DNA from: Alloascoidea africana
Taxonomy: Eukaryota > Ascomycota > Alloascoideomycetes > Alloascoideales > Alloascoideaceae
Assembly (NCBI GenBank): GCA_030581615.1
Contig: JAKTTT010000050.1
Coordinates: forward strand, 1 to 64,000
DNA length: 64,000 bases
Direction: 5' to 3'
In this document: in pieces, positions 44,476 through 54,096 of the stretch
Layout of the letters: the number at the start of each line of letters is the position of its first letter
How positions within the stretch are numbered: position 1 is the first letter of the stretch
Translations under genes and position numbers: made by a program
Notes under the pieces: model-generated
Seen by the model: only the letters and a program-made list of their open reading frames with translations
Database searches by the model: none
What the model was told of the DNA's origin: nothing

Positions 44476-45800
44476 GAAATGGACTGAGCAGGAATACATA
44501 GAGACCGCTAAACATGACCATGTATGCTTATTTTTGTTTGTCACTGTTCTATCTTTATGGTTTTCAAGAAAGAGAAATAAAAGTAAAAGCATCTTTTTCA
44601 TTTCGTTTTCCCTTTACTTTTTGTTATTGTCTCTCATTGTGCTTAACTAGTTATTACAAACTGAATTGAGTTGAGTTGTTTAATACATTTTGATTGTTAT
44701 ACCTGCTTACGCTTTTGAGGTGATTCAACTTCCGTATTTACAGTACTATCCTACCTGTCTAATAACACAGAATGTCGTCCCTGCATAGCGTCAGCATTAT
44801 CAGAGAAAAAATGAATGTTCAGGAAAGGTGCCATCAAGAGCAACATCTTGTCCAATGCTCAAGAAAGAATCCTCTAAATCCGTACAGAAAACTTGGAGCT
44901 TAAAAATTCTAGGTACGTTAGAAACTGAACTCGCCACACTTTTACCCACTACACTGCGAAACTATTGTTCAGACTGCTAACAAGCGGAGATAAAACTTTA
45001 GTGATGGTCCGGTATCCCACACTTTGAACCTGATGAATGAAAGGTCTTTGTACGCCGGTGACGTAGAAAAAAAAAGTCGAAGGAAGGTTAGTTTTCTAAG
45101 TGACTAAACAAAGATGGGGACAATAACAGGAGCCAGTACTCTGAGAGTACTTAAACCATTACTGATAATTCATAACCGTTATTATAACAATGATCAAATG
45201 GCATAGAAGTCTTATATTTATTGCCTTTTTTGTATTTTGCAGAATGATGACACTTTGTATAATTGAAATTCTTAAGACGAGTACCATTGTTCTCTGTATT
45301 CCTGTCAACATGATAGAAGACACGAAAATAAGGTTTTTTATGACAGGTGAAAAACAAAGGGACTCCGAGAAGCCCATTGACTGATAAAATAATGAACATT
45401 ACAATAAAGTTCCATCTATTACTTGATGTCCAGAATACTTTTGGAAACTTGTCAGGGTTTTTGTTCTCTTAAAGAATGATTGCTTCCGTCATCACGATAT
45501 GACTCTAATGTTAGGAGAAAACCTTCATGCTTCATTCAAAAAGTGATTGTGAAAGAAATAAAAGTTATCACAAATTATGTTTAAAACCAAGAAATCTACG
45601 GAGTTTATTGAGCTAAAGTGATTTATTTACAATGAAATATATATTCTTTGTCTTTACAGAAACCCAAATTCACAACTTATATAAAGACAAACAAAAACAT
45701 TTGTTGAAGATTGTGAACGTGCTTGGTAGAAAGAAGGCTCTTGAATCTGACAGAGAGGAAGCATGTGCCCCTATCGGCGACTCGGACCTGCCCTTTTCCG
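44476..45800. other. intergenic after HSE1
   Basis: AT-rich sequence with no gene I can support. The frames around 45151-45399 overlap on both strands and show no domain. It runs into the inverted coding-like pair at 45801. Confidence 0.55.
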
Positions 45801-46094
45801 GCTTCAAAGTGGAGTACCAAACCTCCACCAAGGTTCAGGCACCACTCGGAAGCATGGAGGAGAGTGTCGTACTGACACAGTGCGAAGCGGGACGAGTGGT
45901 TGCCGAGATGAGTTTTGGCAACATCACTCTGGAAGACATGTGGGCCAAGCCGATCTGCGATACGAGTGTAATATTGCCAAAACTCATTTCAAAATCCACA
46001 CGTCCCGCCCTATGCTGTTTAAGAATGACACTCTCGTCCATTCTTCCCAGAGGTGCCAGAACCTTCGTGGTGGTCTGGTACTCAACCTTGAAGC
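45801..46094. repeat. diverged inverted pair of a coding-like segment, 130-bp arms, 34-bp spacer
   Basis: The + arm 45801-45930 and the - arm 46094-45965 translate to closely similar peptides: both contain FKVEYQT.TKV.APLG.M.ESV, then AGRV and EMSFGNITL. They run tail to tail. By hand I count about 30 nucleotide differences in 129, about 19 of them at third codon positions and no indel, so both arms diverged while coding. The peptide belongs to no family I recognise. It lies inside a 244-codon + frame (45632-46366) whose later part is simply the antisense of the other arm, so I do not call that frame a gene. Confidence 0.75.
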
Positions 46095-46377
46095 TTGGAC
46101 AACAACATCGCCGTGTAGTAGGGAGAGAGGTCTTGGCGCTTAGGAACAATCCAATAGAGGGCCTGTGTCCTGATCCATTCAGACAACTCAGACTCTCAAA
46201 AAGTTATTCAGAGGTGAAGAACACCGACCAAAGGATGAGATTAGCGCCAAAAAAGAAGTTCAATTGGGTGGTGTTGAAGTTACAAAGATCTTGTGATGAG
46301 TTGAACGTCTTTTATATGCTTTCTCTGGATCTATGCAGGGTAACACCAATCGATGACTCTCGCTAGAAGATAAGCGT

Positions 46378-46765
46378 TCTAAAAACTGTATTTCCAAGAA
46401 AGAGTTCTCCGATGCCTTTTTAGCATTATACAAGACTGCTATGACAGAAACAAATTGTCGAATTGGGCTTTGAAAAAGCTGGAAATTTCCCTCCTGATGC
46501 GGAGAAAGTACTCTCGAGGCTCGATGATGAGGTACAGACTCCAAAACCGGTGGCTTACTCCTTGATCGCTGAGGTTGAGATTGGTCACTTGGTCTGAAAG
46601 TCTTGCAAGAAAAATTGGCCATAATTACGGAAGTTCCGCAAAACCGATTATAACAGGAGAAATGTTTCTTCAAAATTTTATAGAGAACATGGGCAAGAGC
46701 TTAGTGTATTAGACATTGAGATCGAAAATGCTCAACTGGAAAACATGATACAGAGAAACAAGTAG
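46378..46765 (+). mobile_element. pogo/Fot1-like (Tc1/mariner DDE_1) transposase relic, C-terminal part
   Basis: Protein-like pieces in more than one + frame resemble the end of fungal pogo/Fot1 transposases. ISKKEFSDAFLALYKTAMT recalls the block before the catalytic end. The piece from 46451 reads GFEKAGNFPPDAEKVLSRL then TPKP, very like the family's GFRATGLVPFNPDRVLSRL...TP. A final EIENAQLENMI matches the usual coiled tail. Stops and frame changes separate the pieces (near 46474 and 46594), so it is dead. No terminal repeats are seen. Family assignment is by motif memory only. Confidence 0.5.
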
Positions 46766-47857
46766 CAAAATCCCAGCGAGGAAAAGCAATGACTGACTAT
46801 GAAAGATGGAAAACGTGCATTTGATCTGGTGGATGCTGATAAACAGACGGTCCCTGGACCCTCGAGTAGAAGGAGAAATGGTGATCAAAGGTCCCCTGCA
46901 ATAACGGGATAAAAACTGTGGTACCTGTAAACATAATTCAGGGCAGGTATGGCTCGGGTTTAGCCGTGAAGAGAATATTGAGTAGTTTTTAAATGATTTG
47001 TTGCATGTTCATATTGATTTTTTTCTTGAGAGTAATGAACGTGGTCAATTGGTTAATGGGATACGTAAATTGAAGTTGGCATGTAACATCAAGTGGAACA
47101 CAATTTGTAAACAATAATGGTTTGACGTCTCCAGAGAATAGGCTCGTTAGAGATTATTGATAAAGAAGAAAGGCGTTTTGCAAACACAGGAGGGGACCGC
47201 CAAACCCAAGCGGTATAACCAAGGTTATAAAAACTTGGCAGGGAAGATGGAAATCTCTGGCGCTATGATAACTGACCAAAATGGTGAAACAAGAAGGTTC
47301 AAATGAATACTATATTTAAGAAAAGCAGGCATTTAGCTGTATCCTGTTTTCAGCCGTTCAACATCCTCTGGTCGCAGTCATCTGTTCTCCGCTACCCAGA
47401 CCTTTTCTTCTCAGATCTCTACGATTCCCATCTAAGGTTTTCATCACAGGCAGAAGGACCGCAGACTTTATAAACCTACTTTTGAACATTTGCAACTTGA
47501 GAAAAAGCCGCGCACCCTGTCTCATAGATATCTGTAGGGTATTCTCGGTCTGATAAGGCTATCGTGCTCAGCTTTTAATCTCGATCCTCGACTCAGAAAG
47601 AGGTGGCTGCACCGATAAGCGCTGGGCCCGAAAAGCGCGAAAACGACACAAAACTGCGCTAGCCGATCAGCGTGCGCTGCGATTGGTCCAGCGGCAGCCG
47701 GGCATCGCTGCGATTAGCAGCTCTTCCCATGAGACACCCGTACACCCTCCCGGATTGCTAGGAACCTCATCTTTTTTGCGGTTTTGTACTTCTTCCAGAG
47801 CTACCTTTGGGTACATGTTTTTTTAGGTCTGAAACATAGGCAGGGAAGTCGACAACA
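46766..47857. other. intergenic upstream of ROD1
   Basis: Degraded-looking sequence grades into a GC-richer block (about 47600-47760) and then a T-rich tract before the arrestin gene. The last few hundred bases are presumably its promoter. No gene is supported. Confidence 0.5.
47815..47826 (+). promoter_or_regulatory. three-codon upstream ORF before ROD1
   Basis: ATG TTT TTT TAG ends 31 nt before the ROD1 start codon. If it is inside the transcript leader it could reduce or regulate translation of the arrestin. The transcript start is unknown. Confidence 0.35.
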
Positions 47858-50405
47858 ATGGTGCATCTTTCTGGGCGCAGAGACAATCATGGCGTGTCGC
47901 TGTTTGAAATTAGGTATGACATTTCTTGTTTTCGGATCACTTGTTGGTTATCGCTCGGATCGGACACGCAGCCAGTGGGTCGTCTCTTCGTCCTCATCTT
48001 CAAAGAGTCATCTGGTACAAATTAGTGCACAAGATATAGACTAACACGGGCTCTCATTCTGGATTTTGCATAGATTGAAAAGCACAGATAGAGATGTTCT
48101 TGTATTTAGAGGCAATAGAGATGAGGCCTCTTCTATTTTACTCAACGGCTCGGTAGTGCTCTCCTTGACAGACCCAATGACCATTAAAAAAGTCTCTCTC
48201 AAACTCTACTGCACACTTCGCCTCCATTGGGTCGAAACTATTCAAACTGGAAGAGGTCCAGTTTCAAGACCTATCAAATTTTCAAAAGTTCTTTACGACT
48301 ATAACTGGGATTCACTTCAACCGACTCATCAGCCTGCTTGTCACTCGAGAGGATCGAGTTTCCGGCTCATTTCGTCCTCTACATCTCTCACAAGTTTAGC
48401 GGCATCTTCTAACCCTTCACCATCTTCTTCGTCATCATCCACATTTCCTTCTTCGTCAACATCTTATCCTGTAGGTAATTACGAATTTCCTTTCCAGACA
48501 GTATTGGAAAGTTCCGTGCCGGATTCCGTGGAAGGTATCAAAGAGGCATCGGTGGTCTACAAGTTAGAAGCAACTATAGAAAGAGGCCGTTTCCAATCAA
48601 ACATCACAACAAAAAAGCATTTTAGAGTGATTCGGAGTCTGGCTCCAACGAGCTTGGAGCTCTCGGAAACTGTCTCGGTGGATAACGTCTGGCCAAATAA
48701 GGTTGAGTACGTTTTAAGCATGCCTTCTAAAGCTGTGGCTGTAGGGTCTATTATACCAGTCCATCTACTGCTGGTCCCACTGGTCAAGGGCATGCGTTTG
48801 GGGACTATCCAGGTCAAAATTTTGGAATACATTTCGCTATTGACGTCATATGGACAATCGCATTCGGAAGAAAGAACGGTAACTATTCATACCATACCAG
48901 AGCCTCCTCCTCATCACCGAGAAAACGCACCAGACGGGGACCAGGATTCTGACACGTTGATGTCTTCGGACAAGTGGGAAATTAACGATCTTGTCCAGGT
49001 TCCAGCATCTCTGCTAGCATGTACCCAGAACTGTGATGTGGGCACACATATCAAAGTTAGACATAAGCTCAAATTCATCGTTGCTTTGCACAATCCGGAT
49101 GGCCACGTCTCCGAAATTCGGGCCTCTGTGCCAATGAGTCTTTTCATTTCTCCAAATATCCCAGTACTTGCAGGCAAAGAACCTAATTCACTGGATCAGC
49201 TTGAAGACCCTGGAGAAATCTCGAGTGCAAGTTCTGGGACAAATGCTTCATCATCTGCATCTTCTTCAACAAGGTCCTCTCCACCACAGGAAACATTGTT
49301 TTCTAGAGAATCCCAACATGTTTCCACAAGAATTGCTGGGAACCCCGGGGCTGATGTACCTCCAAATTATGAAAACCACATTTATGATAGACTATGGGGT
49401 GAAATCCCATCATCAATGATAGATACACCTCTCGCCTCTGGCTTGACTACTCCTTATGGACAGGGAACACGATCTCGACGAGAAAGCTTCAGCGCTAATG
49501 AAACCGACGTGCTCAGTGGAGCTGAAAGACTCGATTATCAGATTCGTAATGAGCTTGCAAATGCTCTTTCCCATGAGCGGTTAAGGCAACAAAGTCCAAC
49601 CAGACCACCGGGATCGGGATCAGGGTCAGGATCAGCAATAGGGACTGGTTCTGTACCAGGGACCCCATTAATGATATCTCCAGGTGTTGCTGTTAATCGA
49701 AACCAAGATTATTTCCTATCAAGATCTATTCCTGGACATTCAACTGAGCACCGATCTTTAGTAACTTCACCCATCGCGCCTTCGATAAATGAGGTCCCTC
49801 AAGAGCGTTCTCCTCCTCTTTTAGACGCTGCTCTTCTTTCCCGTGTGCCATCTTATGAAACTGCAGTTCAAGCAGATCTTGTTCAAGAAGTGGATTTCAC
49901 TCCAGCTTATACACCTTCGATTGTTGCATGCCCCTCCCCCTTACATTCAAGTATGCCACAGCACCCAGGGATTCATTCCTTGCCAGGTTCATACTCCTTT
50001 TCTTCTCATCCAAGTTTTCATTCTTTATCCAACCTTGCCTCGAGGCATCATAACCACCACCATCATAATCATAATCATCATTATGGCCATCAAAATGGTT
50101 CAGGTACAGAAACCAAGATCCGCTCCAACACCACAAGTTTAACAAGTCTGGCTTCTCTCCTTATGCCAGCTTCTGCCGCTGGTGATTCTCTTCCTACTTC
50201 CTCTCGTGGAAAGTCGAGAAACTCAAGACTCACAAGCACTCTAACCGCGTTGCTTTCAGGAAGCATTTCAGGAAGCATATCTGTAAATGAAAACGGCGAA
50301 AGCTCAAGTAGATCGAATGGCCACTCTCCTTTGGCTTTATCTAAAAGTTCATCGGGCGCAGATTTGCAAGGACTTGAAATACAACAGACCAATAATCATA
50401 GATGA
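47858..50405 (+). CDS. ROD1: alpha-arrestin, Rod1/Rog3 type ubiquitin-ligase adaptor
   Basis: Two exons, 47858-47913 and 48074-50405, encode 795 residues. The large frame has no 5' ATG of its own; exon 1 ends LFEIR and joins AG|A to LKSTDRDVLVF across a 160-nt intron (GTATGA donor, GACTAAC branch site, CATAG acceptor), restoring the Rod1 start FDIRLRNLDNDVL. Arrestin N and C domains fill about 20-370: DEASSILLNGSVVLSLT, GNYEFPF, VYKLEATIERGR, ELSETVSVDNVWP, IKVRHKLKFIVALHNPDGH. The Rsp5-binding PPxY motif is PPNY in VPPNYENHIYDRLWGE, as in Rod1; VPSYETAV further on is also shared. The tail is Ser-rich with a His run (HHHHNHNHH). It directs Rsp5 to sugar and other transporters. Which of ROD1 or ROG3 cannot be told. 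Confidence 0.88.
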
Positions 50406-51385
50406 TTTTGGTTTCTCCCATATACAGATGAGTTGGCATTTACAATAATTAAGGGTGTTACTCAAACAATTGGACAAGCTCATAAAGCATTACCAGAAAT
50501 AGGGACAATTGAGTACATTGGTGTAGAGGCTTGAATATTTTTGACCCCAAAATGATGAAACTGTGGAATCTATGGAAAAGACCATCAGTAACTAAAGAGT
50601 GTTGTTATAGAGATTTTCAAAAAGTTTTGTATTAGTTGCACAATTGCATCTAGAGACATTCATTTCTCATACCATTGTGAATCTAAAAACTGAATCATGA
50701 AGGATAGTAAATCGCGTTTATAGATTAATCATTTTGCAATTACAAATGGTCTACCGGTTTGGTATCCTGAACTGCACCATCACAATGCCTTTTGTGATAT
50801 CTGACTGATAACGCATTAACGTTTCAATCCAAAACTTCGCAAAGCTACGCAAAGCTACGCAAAGCTACGCAAACAACGGCTACACTCTTTCCTTCGTAGT
50901 TTTACTCATTCTCGCATATGAGATCTCGTACTATCCCCAAACATAGCTTCACTTAAATAGAGCATGTATTCACTAGATAGTAGAACACCAAGTTTGAATT
51001 TTCTTACATAAACTATCATGACCTTTCTCAAACTTCCTTTCCTCTCACGCACATGCTACAATAGAATATGCAAGAGATCTTTAGTTTTTACATTTACAAT
51101 AAAGATTACCGTTTTCTCGTTTATCGCCCAGGAATGAGCCCATTTGGTTCAGAACTACAAAAGCATCACTATCTAGTTAATTCTTTTGTTAAATTGTCAT
51201 CCGGTCTGAGCTTATCATGGGAGCATTGACTATTGTATCGTAGCTGTTGCATCTGCTTGTTTAGCTGGGAATAATACTCTGGGTGTAGTGATTCGAAGAT
51301 AGAAGAAACGCACGCGACCTAATCGAGACACACGAAAAACAAGGACAAAAAAACCAAGAAAAGAAAACAGAATCAGAAAATCACC
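50406..51385. other. intergenic after ROD1
   Basis: About 1 kb without a supportable frame. It contains a short tandem repeat listed separately and leads into the retroelement fossils. Confidence 0.6.
50837..50874. repeat. 10-bp tandem repeat, about 3.8 units
   Basis: The unit AAAGCTACGC recurs in exact tandem copies at 50841-50870, with partial units on both sides. It is a minisatellite in non-coding DNA; no function is evident. Confidence 0.8.
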
Positions 51386-52183
51386 TGAAGAACTCTTAGA
51401 ACTCTGAGATCCAGGAGCTTTTATTCATCTAGAAATAAAAGCTACAGCTATGTTTAAGATTACTGACATGAATGTAATCGCGGACATAGCCAGATCAGAA
51501 AACGCAATCATGCCATTATGTCGCTATGCTAGCGCACTAGAACCGAATCAGGAAAAAGGCCGGCAGGTCCACAGGAGTAAAACAGAGCATGAGAACCCGA
51601 ATCTCCACACCCCGCCCCCAAAACCAATGAAGCGAAGCGTATAGCAAGAGCAGTGACAATGACAAAAAGAAACAGAAGAAAACAAAGTGATTGTCAACGA
51701 AAAGTAACGTTACTGATCCATAAGAAAATAAAACAATATAAACAATAGATATCACAATATCAGTATTTCGTCAACCTGAACGACACAAACTGAGTCGCTG
51801 AAACTCAGATCTGGAGAAAACTTTGGTTAGGAAATCAGCACGGTTGTAGAAAGTCGCAACCTGCTGAACTTCAATGATCTTGAGAGCTTGCAAATCGCTC
51901 AAGAATCCCAACCGACAATCCATATGGCGTCCTAATCGTGTGCCAAACTTGTCATTTACCGAATCAACGGCCCCTTTATTGTCACAATATAGTGGGATAG
52001 GACCAACTGAACAATTAATGCTAAAGCATAATCCCCGTAGTACTAGACTTGCACGAGCACATTCGCTCACTGCATACATCTCAGAAACATAAGGAGATGT
52101 TGATTGGATTGGCATTTTATTGCTATGCCACACAATAGGTTGGTTGTTCGCGTATAGAATGTGAGCCAACTGAGATCCATCCG
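51386..52183 (-). mobile_element. Ty1/copia retrotransposon fossil, 3' end of pol with candidate LTR
   Basis: On the - strand, 52183 down to about 51771 encodes the end of the copia RNase H region: GSQLAHILY, PIVWHSNKMPIQSTSPYVSE, LYCDNKGAVDSV, VATFYNRADFLTKVFSRSEF. This matches the Ty1/copia pol C-terminus, with the ADFLTK block near the end. Beyond the end of pol, 51762-51386 begins TGATATTG and ends TTCA and may be the 3' LTR; this part is tentative. The 5' bulk of the element is absent, so it is a truncated, inactive remnant. It faces a second copy at 52278. Confidence 0.75.
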
Positions 52184-52727
52184 CAAATACCCAGGCTTAG
52201 GAATTTACACTGAACGGGGGGCTACACTAACGATCAAGGGACATCACTTCACCACTATGTCGATGCCAACTTCTCTTCGGATGGATCTCAGTTGGCTCAC
52301 ATTTTATATGTGAAAAGCCATCCAATTGTGTGGCACAGCAACAAGATGCCAATTCAATCGACATCTCCTTATGTTTCCGAAATGTATGCAGTGAACGGAT
52401 GTGCTCGTGCAAGTCTGGTATTACGGGGATTGCTTTTTGGTATTAATTGTTTTGTTGGTTCTATTCCAATTTATTGCGACCAAAAAAAGGGCTGTTGATT
52501 CGGTAAATGAAAAGTTTAATACACGCTTAGGACGACATATGGATTGCCGTTTGGGATTCTTGAGTGATTTGCAAGCTCTCAAGATCATTGATGTTCAGCA
52601 GGTTGCGACTTTCTACAACCGAGCTGATTTTCTCACCAAGGCTTTTTCAAGATCTGAGTTTCAGCGACTCAGTTTATTGTGCCGTTCAGGTTGATGAACT
52701 ACTGATATTGTGTATATATTTGTTTAC
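51738..52727. repeat. inverted repeat formed by the two copia fossils
   Basis: The arms are about 51738-52183 and 52278-52727, near 446 and 450 bp, with about 94 bp between them. The 5' ends of the two pol fragments meet at the centre. A transcript through both would fold into a long imperfect hairpin. Confidence 0.72.
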
Positions 52728-52730
52728 ATA
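52278..52730 (+). mobile_element. second Ty1/copia RNase H fossil, head to head with the first
   Basis: The same copia pol segment is present on the + strand and is broken. It shares about 85-90% of bases with the - copy by eye, and the similarity continues past the end of pol to the ACTGATATTGTG shared by both. A few more residues of the RNase H domain (YVDANFSSDG) lie just upstream at about 52255. No LTR of the length suspected on the left is obvious here. Only the pol end survives. Differences from the partner look mostly third-position, so the two arms derive from separate family members or are old. Confidence 0.72.
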
Positions 52731-53210
52731 GCTTAAGACCAAAAAAAAAACCTTGGAAAGGCTTATTCGTATATAGTTCATTTGGAGGAATATTGAGCGA
52801 CTCAATTAAGAATGCTTCCTTCATGTTTTCCTCCAAACTACTAGCAAGTGATCCAGACTTGATCGTTGAGATCTCATCTGGGTCCATACTCAGCCAGACA
52901 AGCATCATCTTGTAAATGTGATTTAAGCTCTCCAGCATTTTTGTCCCTTCAGATTTGGCGTTTAATCTCTTGGATCTCTTTGGTCAATCCATCACCTGTT
53001 AATTTCCCCAGTGTTTTGTTGCTCTTTCACATCAACGATCAATAATCTCTCCAGCCCTTTGATGACTATTTATGGCGAGGTGATTGTTGGCAAATGTTAA
53101 CAATGGAGGGACTGACTGTTTTCTAACAGGCATGAACACTGACCAGTCTTTTCGATTCCAGTTAAAAGATTGAACAAGATGTACGCAAATATTGTGTTCA
53201 TAGAATTTCT

Positions 53211-53463
53211 GGCGACAACAGTCACAAATCCAAAGTGCTCTGTTCCAATGGAACGAGCTTTTTTGTACCTTCAGAAACTTGTTTTCTTATCATCAAGTTT
53301 AACAAAATTTTGTTTGAACCTGATCTGCCAAGCATTCAATACTAAGAAATTGGGAGATCCTACAAGAAACGTTAGTCTCATCCGAAGCTTATCTGTATAT
53401 GCCTTCAGAGCCACATTGACATGTAAATATAATACGATGTCGACTCTGGAGTTCCTAAAATTC
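53211..53463 (-). mobile_element. MULE-like transposase C-terminal relic, minus copy
   Basis: Reading on - from 53463, the peptide FRNSRVDIVLYLHVN...KAYTDKL.MRLTFLVGSP...WQIRFKQNFVKLDD matches the + copy at 53484. The later part has shifted frame and lost about ten bases relative to its partner before the conserved stretch CATTGGAACAGAGCAC. It is a fragment with no terminal inverted repeats visible. It is named from the better preserved partner. Confidence 0.55.
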
Positions 53464-53483
53464 AGCAACCATATCTGTCGGTC

Positions 53484-53880
53484 TTGAATACTTCAATGTT
53501 GATCGAGAGCCATTGGCGATCTCTGAAGCACAAGCACTTGCGGAATTTCAGAAATTCCAGACTCGACATTGTAATTTATTTACATGTCAATGTGGTGAAG
53601 GCTTATACAGATAAGCTCCAGATGAGACTAACGTTTCTTGTAGGATCTCCCAATTCCTTGGACCTGAATTCTTGGCAGATCAGATTCAAACAAAATTTTA
53701 TTAAGTTTGATGATCTGGCAAGAAAACAAGTTGCTGAAGGTACATGGGAAGTTAACAACAGCTCGTTCCATTGGAACACAGCACTTTGGATTTGTGACTG
53801 TGGTCGCGAGAAGAAAAAAAAAGGTGTTAGTTGGTCCGATCTTAAAAACCACGTCGTGACAGGTCATGAGCGTCGACCGT
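53484..53880 (+). mobile_element. MULE-like (SWIM-type) transposase C-terminal relic, plus copy
   Basis: The frame reads IESHWRSLKHKHLRNFRNSRLDIV, split here as IESHWRSLKHKH and NFRNSRLDIV, then SWQIRFKQNF and a terminal FHWNTALWICDCGREKK. Fungal MULE transposases with SWIM fingers end with E..W..LK...L..F.RPR.D, a W...FK..W block and a W.C.CG finger, so the order of motifs fits. A Lys run and LKNHVVTGH follow, possibly the end of the finger. The upstream DDE catalytic core is absent. It ends about 220 bp before the OPY2 start codon and could supply promoter DNA. Confidence 0.55.
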
Positions 53881-54096
53881 GTTTCCAACCCGCGTTTCCC
53901 CAGAAACGTCCTTTCTCGGTAAGGCGCGACCCGTTGCCGAGGCACCGGGAACAGCTGGACAAGTGCCGGGTAACCGCCGTCTTAGCGTCTTCCAAAACTC
54001 GAAGTTGCCGGAGCGAAACGTGAGAACCCAGCCCATATCGACCATTCCCTCGTTTATCTACACCAGTCAGTCCGGCTATCACAGAATCAATACATA
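53881..54096 (+). promoter_or_regulatory. OPY2 upstream region
   Basis: The 216 bp between the transposase relic and the OPY2 ATG are GC-richer than the flanks. They contain no TATA box I would trust. Confidence 0.4.

Noticed and set aside
45632-46366. 244-codon + frame as a gene
   Set aside because: Half of it is the antisense of the inverted arm at 45965-46094, so the continuous frame is a by-product of the inverted pair.
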